Below are positions 19,684 to 28,207 of a stretch of 64,000 bases of DNA, piece after piece; the first letter of the stretch is position 1, and each line of letters begins with the position of its first letter. Below the pieces are notes generated by a model. It had not been told where the DNA came from and ran no database searches. It saw nothing but the letters and a program-made list of their open reading frames with translations. Made by a program: the position numbers and the translations under genes. Source of the stretch: Chryseobacterium sp. (GTDB lineage Bacteria; Bacteroidota; Bacteroidia; Flavobacteriales; Weeksellaceae); the NCBI GenBank assembly GCA_031286615.1, contig JAITUA010000013.1, positions 1 to 64,000 on the forward strand, given 5' to 3'.

Positions 19684-20895
19684 ATGAAGAAAAATCATCA
19701 TCATAAAAAGAAACCGGGATTCTTTAAAAAATGGTCTGCCAAGCTCCACCTTTGGTTCGGATTGGGAATAGGTTTTCTGATCTTTATTATCTCTATCACC
19801 GGAGCATTGTACGTTTTTAAGGATGAAGTTGAAAACATCACCCGAAAAGATGTCATCTACCACCATGAGCAGAATATTGAACAGAAACAGGTGCTTCCTA
19901 TCAGAGTAATGGAAAAAGCTGTTGCAGAACAGGTCAAGGAAAAATATCCTATCCACTGGGTCAATGTTCCTATTGACAAAAAGATGTCCTATATGTTCTT
20001 CTGGTATGAACATAATACGGATGCCTGGAATTATTTTGATGAATTTCCTATCTATAAACAGGCTTATGTAAACCCATACACCGGGAAAGTACTGAGAGTC
20101 TATGATGAAAAAAACGGATTCTTCAATATTGTAAAAATGATCCACTGGAGCTACCTCCTGAAACAGGATTGGGGAACGTATGTCGTAGGAATTCCGGTAA
20201 TCATTTTTATCATTATGCTGATCTCCGGAATTATTCTATGGTGGCCTAAGAATAAAGCAGCAAGAAAACAGCGTTTTGCCTTCAAATGGAAAAATATTAA
20301 AAGCTGGAAAAGAAAGAACTATGACCTTCATAATGTATTAGGTTTTTATGCATCCATTTTTGCTTTGATCTTCTCCATTACAGGACTCTTCTATGCATTT
20401 TTTGTTGTTCAGGCGATGATCTATGTACTATTTTCAGGAGGAGAAACAAAGTACCCGGACTTTTCCCATATCAAGACAAAAGCTCCTGTTGAGCTGAGAA
20501 CAGAAGGCACACTGGATAAAATCATCAATACAGTACAGACAAAATATCCTGATTCTTATGGTTTTGCAATAGATTTAGGACACCCTCACATGGATGACCA
20601 CGAGCATCCTAACTTTGAGGTGTATGTAAAGCATCTTTCTTATTCTTACCATAAAAGCAGCAGTTTAATCTTTGATGAAAATTCAGGGGAATTGCTGCAC
20701 ACTCATGATCCGAAGGACAAAAACTTTGGGGAAAAGGCTGTGAGCGCCAATTATGATATTCACGTAGGAGCTATTTTAGGACTTCCTACCAAGATCATTG
20801 CCTTTATTGTAAGTTTGATCTGCGCCTCTCTTCCGGTTACCGGATTTATGATCTGGTGGGGGAGAAAAAAGAAAAAACCGTTAAAAACAGCTTAA
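19684..20895 (+). CDS. PepSY-associated TM protein 3
   Basis: A 403-residue PepSY_TM protein. I start it at the ATG after the hairpin; an in-frame TTG two codons earlier is less likely. The N-terminus is again His/Lys-rich (MKKNHHHKKK). Four membrane segments and the motifs LHLWFGLG, IHWSYLL, YDLHNVLGFYAS and YDIHVGAILGL mirror PepSY protein 2, so the pair looks like a duplication. An extra His-rich patch (GHPHMDDHEHP) lies in the periplasmic PepSY part and might bind metal. It closes the cluster. Confidence 0.85.
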   Translation: MKKNHHHKKKPGFFKKWSAKLHLWFGLGIGFLIFIISITGALYVFKDEVENITRKDVIYHHEQNIEQKQVLPIRVMEKAVAEQVKEKYPIHWVNVPIDKKMSYMFFWYEHNTDAWNYFDEFPIYKQAYVNPYTGKVLRVYDEKNGFFNIVKMIHWSYLLKQDWGTYVVGIPVIIFIIMLISGIILWWPKNKAARKQRFAFKWKNIKSWKRKNYDLHNVLGFYASIFALIFSITGLFYAFFVVQAMIYVLFSGGETKYPDFSHIKTKAPVELRTEGTLDKIINTVQTKYPDSYGFAIDLGHPHMDDHEHPNFEVYVKHLSYSYHKSSSLIFDENSGELLHTHDPKDKNFGEKAVSANYDIHVGAILGLPTKIIAFIVSLICASLPVTGFMIWWGRKKKKPLKTA

Positions 20896-20974
20896 CATAT
20901 TAAATAAAACCCAGTTAATAATCCATTAATACAATCTTTTTTATAATTTTAGCCCCTAGAATTTAATAATAGAA

Positions 20975-21943
20975 ATGTCATTAATAGATTTATCAAAACA
21001 AGTTGCCCTTGGAGTTGACATCGGCGGAACCAATACTAAATTCGGAATCGTAAACCACCGTGGAGAAGTTCTGGATAAAGGAAACCTGAGAACCGATGCT
21101 TATGACAAAGTTGAGGATTTCATCGATGCTTTATATGAACATGTTCGTCCAATGATGGAAAAATATGGTACTGAAGCACATTTTGACGGAATCGGAGTAG
21201 GAGCTCCCAATGCAAATTACTATAAAGGAACCATAGAATTAGCTCCCAATCTTCCATGGAAAGGGGTAATTCCTTTCGCTGAGCTGATGACGGCAAAATT
21301 CGGACTTCCTTGTACAGTAACCAATGATGCCAATGCTGCGGCCCTTGGAGAAATGCTTTTCGGAGCAGCCAGAGGAATGAAAGATTTCATCATGATTACA
21401 CTGGGAACAGGAGTTGGAAGCGGAATCATTGCTAATGGAAGCTTAATCTACGGACATGACGGGTTTGCCGGAGAATTGGGACACACGATTGTAAAACCAG
21501 GCGGTAGAAAACACTGGAGTACGGGTTCTGAAGGGAGCCTTGAGGCCTATGCTTCTGCTACAGGAATTACCATTACAGCAAAGAAAATGAGAGCTGAGTT
21601 CCCGGAATCTATGCTGAACCAGTATCCTGAAGATGAGATCAATTCTAAAACAGTATACGAGTGTGCGATGAAAGAAGACCCAATAGCTATTGAAGTCTTC
21701 AGATATACAGGTCAGAAACTGGGTGAGGCATTGGCTAATTTTGTAATGTTCTCTTCCCCGGAAGCTATTCTTCTATTTGGTGGAGTGATCAAAGCAGGAG
21801 ATTTTATTTTAAAGCCTGCCAAACTTCATATGGAAAGAAACCTTCTTCCTATCTTTAGAAATAAAGTAAAACTGGTATTCAGTGAGCTTGACGAAGCAGA
21901 TGCTGCCATTCTTGGAGCAAGTGCTTTGGTTTGGGAAAAATAA
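20975..21943 (+). CDS. ROK-family sugar kinase (glucokinase-like)
   Basis: A 322-residue ROK kinase. DIGGTNTKFGI binds ATP phosphates, NDANAAALGE carries the catalytic Asp, LGTGVGSGII is the second phosphate loop and GHDGFAGELGHT the sugar-binding Glu-His segment. In most ROK proteins this His begins a zinc site of the form CxCGxxGCxE. Here the equivalent stretch is KHWSTGSEGSLEAYAS with no Cys, so the zinc site has been lost. Glucose is the likeliest substrate, giving glucose 6-phosphate. It is monocistronic with a strong downstream terminator. An imperfect -7 box (TAATTTTA, 20944-20951) lies upstream. Confidence 0.87.
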   Translation: MSLIDLSKQVALGVDIGGTNTKFGIVNHRGEVLDKGNLRTDAYDKVEDFIDALYEHVRPMMEKYGTEAHFDGIGVGAPNANYYKGTIELAPNLPWKGVIPFAELMTAKFGLPCTVTNDANAAALGEMLFGAARGMKDFIMITLGTGVGSGIIANGSLIYGHDGFAGELGHTIVKPGGRKHWSTGSEGSLEAYASATGITITAKKMRAEFPESMLNQYPEDEINSKTVYECAMKEDPIAIEVFRYTGQKLGEALANFVMFSSPEAILLFGGVIKAGDFILKPAKLHMERNLLPIFRNKVKLVFSELDEADAAILGASALVWEK

Positions 21944-21968
21944 ACTGAACGCTATTTAAATTATATAG

Positions 21969-21995
21969 AGCATCCTTTTTTAGGGTGCTTTTTTT
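21969..21995 (+). terminator. Terminator of the ROK kinase gene
   Basis: AGCATCC (21969-21975) pairs with GGGTGCT (21983-21989), one pair being G-T, and is followed by T7. Confidence 0.8.
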
Positions 21996-21997
21996 GT

Positions 21998-22070
21998 CCA
22001 CAGATTTTCACAGATGATTAATCGCATTTTCTTGTGTTTATTTGTGAAAACATTCGTGTTATTTGTGTTT
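21998..22070. repeat. Degenerate CACAGATTT/ATTTGTG word repeat
   Basis: The 377-bp gap between the ROK gene and msrA holds no gene. Its first part is built from repeated words: CACAGATTTTCACAGAT on one side, then TTGTGTTT, TTTGTGAAA, TTCGTGTT and TTTGTGTTT. I recall such patches as common intergenic filler in flavobacteria; function unknown. Confidence 0.55.
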
Positions 22071-22090
22071 AAAATTCAGCTTAATTGAGA

Positions 22091-22115
22091 TGCTTCGACT
22101 CCGCTCAGCATGACA
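22091..22115. repeat. REP-like element, copy A
   Basis: TGCTTCGACTCCGCTCAGCA followed by TGACA resembles the elements at 55841, 55895 and 56233 (GCTTCGACAAGCTCAGCCTGACA). The common core is GCTTCGAC-N-GCTCAGC-TGACA. These look like dispersed repetitive intergenic elements. Confidence 0.55.
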
Positions 22116-22260
22116 ATGCTAATACTAACTGCTTTACTACTATCTTCGCCATTTACTTTCAATATTTAGTTCTTAACCGTGTTTAAAATCATTTGCAGTA
22201 TCTATCATTGTAATTTGAGTTTATGAGGCTAAAATCATGTTCAAATGAAAAAGTTTTTCA

Positions 22261-22268
22261 TATTTTTG
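22261..22268 (+). promoter_or_regulatory. -7 promoter box for msrA
   Basis: TATTTTTG matches TAnnTTTG exactly and lies 52 nt before the msrA ATG. No clear -33 box. Confidence 0.5.
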
Positions 22269-22320
22269 ATTGGTCTTTTCTGCATCAGGAAAGGATAATA
22301 AAACAATATAATTACCAACA

Positions 22321-22875
22321 ATGGACAACAATAATTTAGAACAGATTACTTTCGGTGGTGGATGTTTCTGGTGTGTGGAAAGCTGTTTCAATATGCTTAA
22401 AGGGGTTAAATCTGCTATTTCAGGGTATTCCGGAGGACATAAAGACAATCCGACATATCAGGAAGTCTGTACAGGAGAAACAGGACATGCAGAAGTAGTA
22501 CAGATCACTTATGATCCGGCGGTTATTTCCTATGAGCAATTGATGGATGTATTTTTCTTCCTTCATGACCCTACCCAATTAAACAGACAGGGAAATGATA
22601 TCGGAACCCAATACCGTTCTGTTATTTACTATAAAGATGCTGCTGAGAAGGCAAAGGCTGAAGAAGCCATCAAAGTATCTCAGGAATCAGGAAGATGGGC
22701 CGGTACTTATGTAACAGAACTTACTCAATTCGATAAATTCTGGGCTGCAGAACAATATCATCAAGGATATTATAATGATAATCCTACACAGCCTTATTGC
22801 AGCGCTGTTGTTGGTCCTAAGATCCAAAAGTTCAAAAAGCATTACGGAGAGCTGGGAATGCTGAACGTGGAATAA
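22321..22875 (+). CDS. msrA: Peptide-methionine (S)-S-oxide reductase MsrA
   Basis: A 184-residue MsrA that reduces the S-form of methionine sulfoxide in proteins. FGGGCFWCVES (residues 11-21) carries the catalytic Cys in the family signature GCFWC. YSGGHKDNPTYQEVCTGETGHAEVVQI, DIGTQYRS and AEQYHQGYY are the other conserved blocks. Near the C-terminus NPTQPYCSAVVGPK holds a Cys that could act in recycling. Length is normal for the cytoplasmic single-domain form, with no signal peptide and no fused MsrB. It stands alone. Confidence 0.95.
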   Translation: MDNNNLEQITFGGGCFWCVESCFNMLKGVKSAISGYSGGHKDNPTYQEVCTGETGHAEVVQITYDPAVISYEQLMDVFFFLHDPTQLNRQGNDIGTQYRSVIYYKDAAEKAKAEEAIKVSQESGRWAGTYVTELTQFDKFWAAEQYHQGYYNDNPTQPYCSAVVGPKIQKFKKHYGELGMLNVE

Positions 22876-22993
22876 AACCTTATATTTTTAAGTTTTGGCT
22901 AAAGCCGGATTGATAATGTATATTGGGTTAAACGGACTAAAGTCTGTTCCTATTGATATCAATTGAATGGCTGCAAACCGATACAAAATAACA

Positions 22994-23020
22994 GAAGCGA
23001 AGAGGAAATCTCTTCGCTTC
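22994..23020. terminator. Perfect hairpin between convergent msrA and susD
   Basis: GAAGCGAAGAG (22994-23004) pairs perfectly with CTCTTCGCTTC (23010-23020) around GAAAT. It lies between two converging genes and probably serves both, although the flanking T runs are short. Confidence 0.6.
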
Positions 23021-23054
23021 TTGTTTACGCAAAAATAATTGTTATATGAAAAAA

Positions 23055-24815
23055 CTAATATCCCGGGTTTTGAGTGAAGTCCTTTGAGGCATCAAGAGTT
23101 GCCTGAGGAATCGGGAAGATTCTTCTGTAAGGCTGAGTAGCTGCTTTTGCAGTTCCCGGCAAATCAAATTTTCCAAACCTGATCATTGCCTTTCTTCTGT
23201 ACATTTCCCAATATAATTCGTATCCTGATTCTTTAAAAAGCGCATTAGCATCCAAAGAAGTAAGTGCAACTCCAGGAGCATTATTCTTTAAAGCATCATT
23301 CGTTCTTGTTGTTCTTAATCTGTTAACATCAGCCAGCGCTCCAGATACGTTTCCGTTTCTGAAAAAGGCTTCTGCTCTCATCATATAGATCGTTCCTAAT
23401 CTGTATAATGGAACATCCATTCCGCTTGTTCCATTGTTTCCGTAACCAGGATCAAATTCAAACTTAAAGTTTCTTACCCCTCTGTTGATCTGAGCCTGTG
23501 TAAATACAGCTTCCGAAGGATTATCAAAATTGAGTTCCGGAGTAAAATCTGCGGCAAGTGTTGTATTTTTTTCGGTGAATAATTTATATACTTTGATTCT
23601 TCCATCCAAAGTCAGGTCAAAGTTACCATTGGCAAGAATTTTAGGTCCATATTGCTGACCAACCTGCAATCCTCTGTTGAAGTGAAACCATGGTTTTCCC
23701 GTTCCTTCCACTTTACTTGTTGACGGTACACTCACATCCGTTCCATCATTTCTGAACCAAGTTCCATCCTCATACTGATAGGTTCTCTGAAAACGAGGAT
23801 CATCATGATTTCCGTTCCATGAATAATAGAATTCCGGTGTAACGCAAGAAGCATTCGTACCTCTGTTATCCGGCGAAGGTTTCTGAATTCTTTCCATAGA
23901 CATATAGGCCAGATCATTGTCCGCATTTCTGTTTGAATTCTTCTTCTGAACAATGGTAAAGATCATTTCCTTACTTGTATCGTTATTGATATCAAAATTG
24001 TGGAAGTAGTTTGATTCTAAGCTAAAAAAGCCTCCATTAATCAACATATCAGAATACTTGATCACCATATCCATATCATTCCCTCCTCCACTTAAAGCCT
24101 GTTCCTTAAAGTTAAAAGTACCTGCCGTCTTGTTCTTTAAAACAGCTCTGTTTAGATACATATCAGCCAATAATGCATACGCTGCCTGTTTTGTAAATCT
24201 TCCTGCGTGTGTGTTCTGGGTTTTAATATCTGCCAGATTTGGAATAAGACCTTCCACTTCAGTAATCAATGCATCAATGGTAGATTCTGCTTTTCTGATC
24301 TGAATGGGTGCATTTAAATTATCCGGGTCTCTGTACGGAGCCTGTCCATACAAATCAATTGTTGTATACGTGTAAAAGGCCAATAACCCTTTGGCTTCAG
24401 CCAAAAATAAAGTTTTGTTATTGATATTACTTTTGTTGATACTCCCTATAGCAAACAAAGATTTCGTAATTCCTGAGTTCAGTTGATTCCAGGTAGTTTT
24501 TACCACATCATTATTCGCATCCCAGGTAAATTCGTGCATCGCTCTCCATTTTCCTCCATCTCCCCAGTCACTTCCTCTTGTTGGCAGGATAGCTTCATCA
24601 GTAGAATATTCCTGTAAAGCAAACACACTTCCATGATCTACAAAAGTTCCGTCACCAAGTTGTCCGTAAGCAGCAGCAAGAGAAGCTTCAGGGTCTGCGT
24701 TTTCAGTTCCCATTACCTCATCAATCACTTTTTCATCCAGATTGGTACATCCCACTAATGAGATCACAGCGATGGACAAAACGATTTTATTTATATTTAA
24801 AAATTTAGATTTCAT
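23055..24815 (-). CDS. SusD/RagB-type nutrient-binding lipoprotein
   Basis: A 586-residue outer-membrane lipoprotein. The signal peptide ends in the lipobox LVGC with Cys23 as lipid anchor. The TPR-like SusD body is seen in LLAFYTYTTIDLYGQAPYRD, AYALLADMYLNRAVLKN and YMMRAEAFFRNGNVSGALADVNRLR, and the C-terminus has the FPIPQATLDASKDFTQNPGY ending typical of the family. SusD proteins form the lid on the SusC barrel and bind glycans or other nutrients. The substrate cannot be read here, since no glycoside hydrolase is adjacent. It follows the susC gene by 18 bp in one transcript. Confidence 0.92.
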   Translation of the reverse strand: MKSKFLNINKIVLSIAVISLVGCTNLDEKVIDEVMGTENADPEASLAAAYGQLGDGTFVDHGSVFALQEYSTDEAILPTRGSDWGDGGKWRAMHEFTWDANNDVVKTTWNQLNSGITKSLFAIGSINKSNINNKTLFLAEAKGLLAFYTYTTIDLYGQAPYRDPDNLNAPIQIRKAESTIDALITEVEGLIPNLADIKTQNTHAGRFTKQAAYALLADMYLNRAVLKNKTAGTFNFKEQALSGGGNDMDMVIKYSDMLINGGFFSLESNYFHNFDINNDTSKEMIFTIVQKKNSNRNADNDLAYMSMERIQKPSPDNRGTNASCVTPEFYYSWNGNHDDPRFQRTYQYEDGTWFRNDGTDVSVPSTSKVEGTGKPWFHFNRGLQVGQQYGPKILANGNFDLTLDGRIKVYKLFTEKNTTLAADFTPELNFDNPSEAVFTQAQINRGVRNFKFEFDPGYGNNGTSGMDVPLYRLGTIYMMRAEAFFRNGNVSGALADVNRLRTTRTNDALKNNAPGVALTSLDANALFKESGYELYWEMYRRKAMIRFGKFDLPGTAKAATQPYRRIFPIPQATLDASKDFTQNPGY

Positions 24816-24833
24816 GATTTCTTTTAACTTAAA

Positions 24834-27800
24834 TTAAAACTTAATAGTAGCTCCCAAAATGAAAGTTTTCGCAGACGGATAAGTTGTGTAATCAATTCCT
24901 AAAGACTGATTTCCCTGCACTTGCTTGTTGGTGTCAACAAGTGGATCGTAACCAGAATAACTGGTAATGGTAAATAGGTTCTGTGCACTTACATACAGAT
25001 TGATACTTTTCAAAAATTTCAATTGATTCATGTCAAAAGTATATCCTAATCTTACATTGCTTAAACGGATAAAGTCTGATTTTTCAAGATATAAAGAAGA
25101 TAACTGCGGCTGATTGGCAAAACTTGCCCCTGACTCATAATATTTCTTCAACACGTTTCTATCTGAAGCTAAGTTGTTAATATTCAAATCCAAAGCTGTA
25201 TTATTCACAAGGTAACCTCCTGTTTGTCCAATGAAAGAGAATGCAAAATCAAACTTCTTGTATTTCATATAAGAATTGATCCCGAAAGTGAAGTTAGGAA
25301 TAGCACCTTCAAAAATCTTTCTGTCATTCGGATCAATCTTTCCGTCTCCGTTCAGATCTTCATATATATATTTTCCATTAGCATCAATTCCTAAGTAATT
25401 GTACATGTAGAAAGATCCTGCTTCATATCCGTTTCTGTAGATATTTGCAGTAACGCCTGAAAGTCCCGGTCCTGAAACTTCACCAGAATTAATTCCTGAA
25501 ACCGGAAGGTCTTTCACCACATTATTTACTGTAGCTCCGTTGATATCAAGATTCCACGTGAAATTTTCGTTTTTAATAATTTCTGAACCTAAAGAGAATT
25601 CAAAACCTTTATTAACGATCTTTCCGTCAGCATTCAGCCAAACAAAATCTGTAGGACTTAATGGAGTAGAAGGAATAAATAATATTGGGTTTTTGGTTGT
25701 CTTATTATAGTATTCTAATGAACCGTATAATTTATTACTGAATAGGCTGAAATCCAAACCAATATTAGTTTGGGCTACCACTTCCCATTTCAGATTAGGA
25801 TTGGGTGTTCTTACCACCTGAACTCCATTGATGAGGTTTAAGTTATCATACAAATAGTATCCTGCATTCTGTGATAACAGATAACTTGCTTTTGTAATTT
25901 TATTGAGAACTTCCTGATTTCCGGTTTCTCCCCAGCTTCCTCTTAGTTTCAGCTCATTGATAAATGAAACATCTTTCAGAAAGTTTTCTTTTGAAATGGT
26001 CCAGCCTGCAGCAACTGATGGGAAATACCCGTATTTATTGTTATCTCCAAAACGTGTGGAACCATCAGCTCTTAACGAAGCGGTTAAGAAATATTTTTTA
26101 TCAAAATTATAATTTACTCTTCCAAAGTAAGACTGCAGTTCATTTTCCTGAGAAGTTCCCGGCTGTGGAATAAATACATCTCCGGAATATCCAGGATTAA
26201 TTTCCGGTGAAATCCCTGCTCCCTGATTAACAAAGTTTCTTACGCCAAGATAAGTGGCAGTAGCTTTAAACTTTTGATAAGAAAAACCTCCTAATACGCT
26301 GAAGTTATGCCTGTTTAAGCTAAGATCATACGTTAAATAATGCTCCAAAAGAATATTATAAGAATCCAGATTGGCCTGTGAATAGATTCCTTTCGGGCTT
26401 CTGTCTGTAATGTTCGGGAACATGGTGGTATTTCTTTCAGATAAACTTCTATCAACCCCTAAATTAAATTTATAATTCAATCCTGGTAAAATTCTCAACG
26501 TTGCTTCTGTATTTCCTAATACTCTGAAAGTATTCGTTTTATCTTCGTAAACGCTCAATAAATAAAGTGGATTATAATGGGCGTTCATATTGAAATTGGT
26601 GTAATTTCCGTTTTGATCGTACACAGAACGCGTAGGATTTGCCATTAAAGCATGGATAATAAGCTGCCCGTCAGATCCCGCATTTCCACCGTTTGGAATC
26701 CCTGTTTCCCTGATATCACTGGCGGTAAGATTTAGTTTTACCTTTAATCTCTTGTTATCAAAGAAAGATTCTTCAGCATTCAAACGGGCGGTTGTTCTTT
26801 TAAAGCTGCTGTTCAGGACAATACCATCCTGATCCATGTGAGAAAGAGATGCAAAATAATTTCCTGTTTCCGTAGCTTTTGAGAATGAAACAGAATGATT
26901 GGATGAAACGGCATTTCTGTAGATTTCGTCCTGCCAGTCTGTATTTCCGCCATGGTCATAAGATTTATCTATTCCTGCAGCTCTGTACTCATCTGCCGTC
27001 ATTAAATCTAATTTTTTAATCACTGAAGAAAATCCTAAATACGTATCATACGTAAACATCGGCTCTCCTTTTTTTCCTCTTTTTGTTGTTACCAAAACCA
27101 CCCCGTTTGACCCTCTCGCTCCATAGATTGCAGCAGCAGAAGCATCTTTTAAAACTGTGATGGATTCAATGTCACTCGTATTCAAAAAGTTAAGTGGATT
27201 CTTTGCGGTTGTATTCCCCAGTCCTACATTCGGGCTTTGCGCACTTACAGGATCATTATTCAAAGGAATTCCGTCTACAACGAATAAAGGTGTACTCCCG
27301 CTTCGGATGGAACCGATACCTCTGATGGAAACATTCACTCCCGCTCCGGGTTCTCCACTCGACTGAACGATACGGACACCTGCTATTTTTCCCTGCATCA
27401 GGTTATCCACAGAAATATTCATTCCTTCTTTGAAATTTTCGGCTTTCAGCTGGCTTACAGCTCCTGTTAAATCGGATTTTTTCTGAGAACCATACCCTAC
27501 CAGAGTTACCTCTTCAATAGAAGTTGAACCTTTTTTGGATTCTAGTTTTATAGAAACTGAAGTACTGGAGATTTTCACCATCTGTTCTCCATATCCTTCA
27601 TAAGAAACGGATAATGTCTGTCCGATTCCGGCCGAAATTGAGAAGTTTCCTGATGCATCGGTAGAAACAGTGTCTCCGGTTTCTACAACAGTGACCTTTG
27701 CGCCTTCTATTGCAGAACCATTCTGATCCGTTACATTTCCGGAAATGGTTTCGTTTACCTGCGAAAACACAGGATAGTTTGAAGTAAATCCTTTAGCATC

Positions 27801-27878
27801 AGCTTGGTGAGCCACCAAAAAAATTAATGCAACCGGGATTAGCTTTTTAAACTTAAAAAAATTAATTTTGTGGTACAT
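24834..27878 (-). CDS. SusC/RagA-type TonB-linked outer-membrane transporter
   Basis: A 1014-residue SusC protein. After an N-terminal signal region (residues about 1-28) comes a carboxypeptidase-regulatory-like domain (ISGNVTDQNGSAIEGAKVTV ... VSYEGY), a plug with EEVTLVGYG as TonB box, GEPGAGVNVSIRGIGSIRSG and VLKDASAAAIYGARGSNGVVLVTTK, and a barrel ending in FILGATIKF. With the SusD partner it imports a nutrient across the outer membrane. The secreted phospholipase-like and phosphatase-like genes lie beyond it, but whether they serve the same substrate is not shown. A long leader with a hairpin precedes it. Confidence 0.93.
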   Translation of the reverse strand: MYHKINFFKFKKLIPVALIFLVAHQADAKGFTSNYPVFSQVNETISGNVTDQNGSAIEGAKVTVVETGDTVSTDASGNFSISAGIGQTLSVSYEGYGEQMVKISSTSVSIKLESKKGSTSIEEVTLVGYGSQKKSDLTGAVSQLKAENFKEGMNISVDNLMQGKIAGVRIVQSSGEPGAGVNVSIRGIGSIRSGSTPLFVVDGIPLNNDPVSAQSPNVGLGNTTAKNPLNFLNTSDIESITVLKDASAAAIYGARGSNGVVLVTTKRGKKGEPMFTYDTYLGFSSVIKKLDLMTADEYRAAGIDKSYDHGGNTDWQDEIYRNAVSSNHSVSFSKATETGNYFASLSHMDQDGIVLNSSFKRTTARLNAEESFFDNKRLKVKLNLTASDIRETGIPNGGNAGSDGQLIIHALMANPTRSVYDQNGNYTNFNMNAHYNPLYLLSVYEDKTNTFRVLGNTEATLRILPGLNYKFNLGVDRSLSERNTTMFPNITDRSPKGIYSQANLDSYNILLEHYLTYDLSLNRHNFSVLGGFSYQKFKATATYLGVRNFVNQGAGISPEINPGYSGDVFIPQPGTSQENELQSYFGRVNYNFDKKYFLTASLRADGSTRFGDNNKYGYFPSVAAGWTISKENFLKDVSFINELKLRGSWGETGNQEVLNKITKASYLLSQNAGYYLYDNLNLINGVQVVRTPNPNLKWEVVAQTNIGLDFSLFSNKLYGSLEYYNKTTKNPILFIPSTPLSPTDFVWLNADGKIVNKGFEFSLGSEIIKNENFTWNLDINGATVNNVVKDLPVSGINSGEVSGPGLSGVTANIYRNGYEAGSFYMYNYLGIDANGKYIYEDLNGDGKIDPNDRKIFEGAIPNFTFGINSYMKYKKFDFAFSFIGQTGGYLVNNTALDLNINNLASDRNVLKKYYESGASFANQPQLSSLYLEKSDFIRLSNVRLGYTFDMNQLKFLKSINLYVSAQNLFTITSYSGYDPLVDTNKQVQGNQSLGIDYTTYPSAKTFILGATIKF

Positions 27879-27919
27879 ATCAATAAGTAAAGTAATTGCA
27901 AGACGTTACATTGCTTATC

Positions 27920-27950
27920 AAAAAGCCGCTGTTGTTCCCGCAACAGTGGT
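27920..27950 (-). promoter_or_regulatory. Terminator-like hairpin in the susC leader
   Basis: On the reverse strand ACCACTGTTG (27950-27941) pairs with CAACAGCGGC (27934-27925), with two G-T type pairs, and is followed by TTTTTG. It sits about 47 nt upstream of the susC start. No reverse-strand gene lies further upstream, so it can only act within the susC leader. A weak -7 candidate (TTACTTTG, reverse of 27989-27996) lies about 40 nt before it. Confidence 0.5.
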
Positions 27951-28053
27951 TTTCTTTTCAGACAACGGTTAGTTTTTATTTCGGCATACAAAGTAAAAGG
28001 ATCTACCACAAATCTGTTTTAACATAATATTATCTTAAAGTCAACAAAATATA

Positions 28054-28074
28054 AATATCTCAATTTGAGATATT
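28054..28074. promoter_or_regulatory. 21-nt palindrome between susC and PI-PLC genes
   Basis: AATATCTCAA (28054-28063) and TTGAGATATT (28065-28074) form a perfect inverted repeat with a 1-nt centre. It lies in the 329-bp gene-free stretch between two divergent genes, so it is a candidate operator for a dimeric regulator. It lacks a loop large enough for a good RNA hairpin. Confidence 0.5.
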
Positions 28075-28181
28075 ATAAACATGCTATATATCAACTGTTT
28101 ATATGCCGCTATTTTTTAGTATTCACAAAATTTTAAAAATTACTTAACATAATATATAAATCATCACCAACAAAGACTCCT

Positions 28182-28189
28182 TAATTTTG
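28182..28189 (+). promoter_or_regulatory. -7 promoter box for the PI-PLC gene
   Basis: TAATTTTG matches TAnnTTTG exactly and lies 18 nt before the ATG at 28208. The in-frame TTG at 28187 is part of this box and therefore not a start codon. Confidence 0.7.
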
Positions 28190-28207
28190 CATGTAAAATG
28201 TATCGAA

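Noticed and set aside
28187-28207. TTG start of the PI-PLC gene at 28187
   Set aside because: TTG is the end of the perfect -7 box TAATTTTG; the signal peptide begins at ATG 28208.
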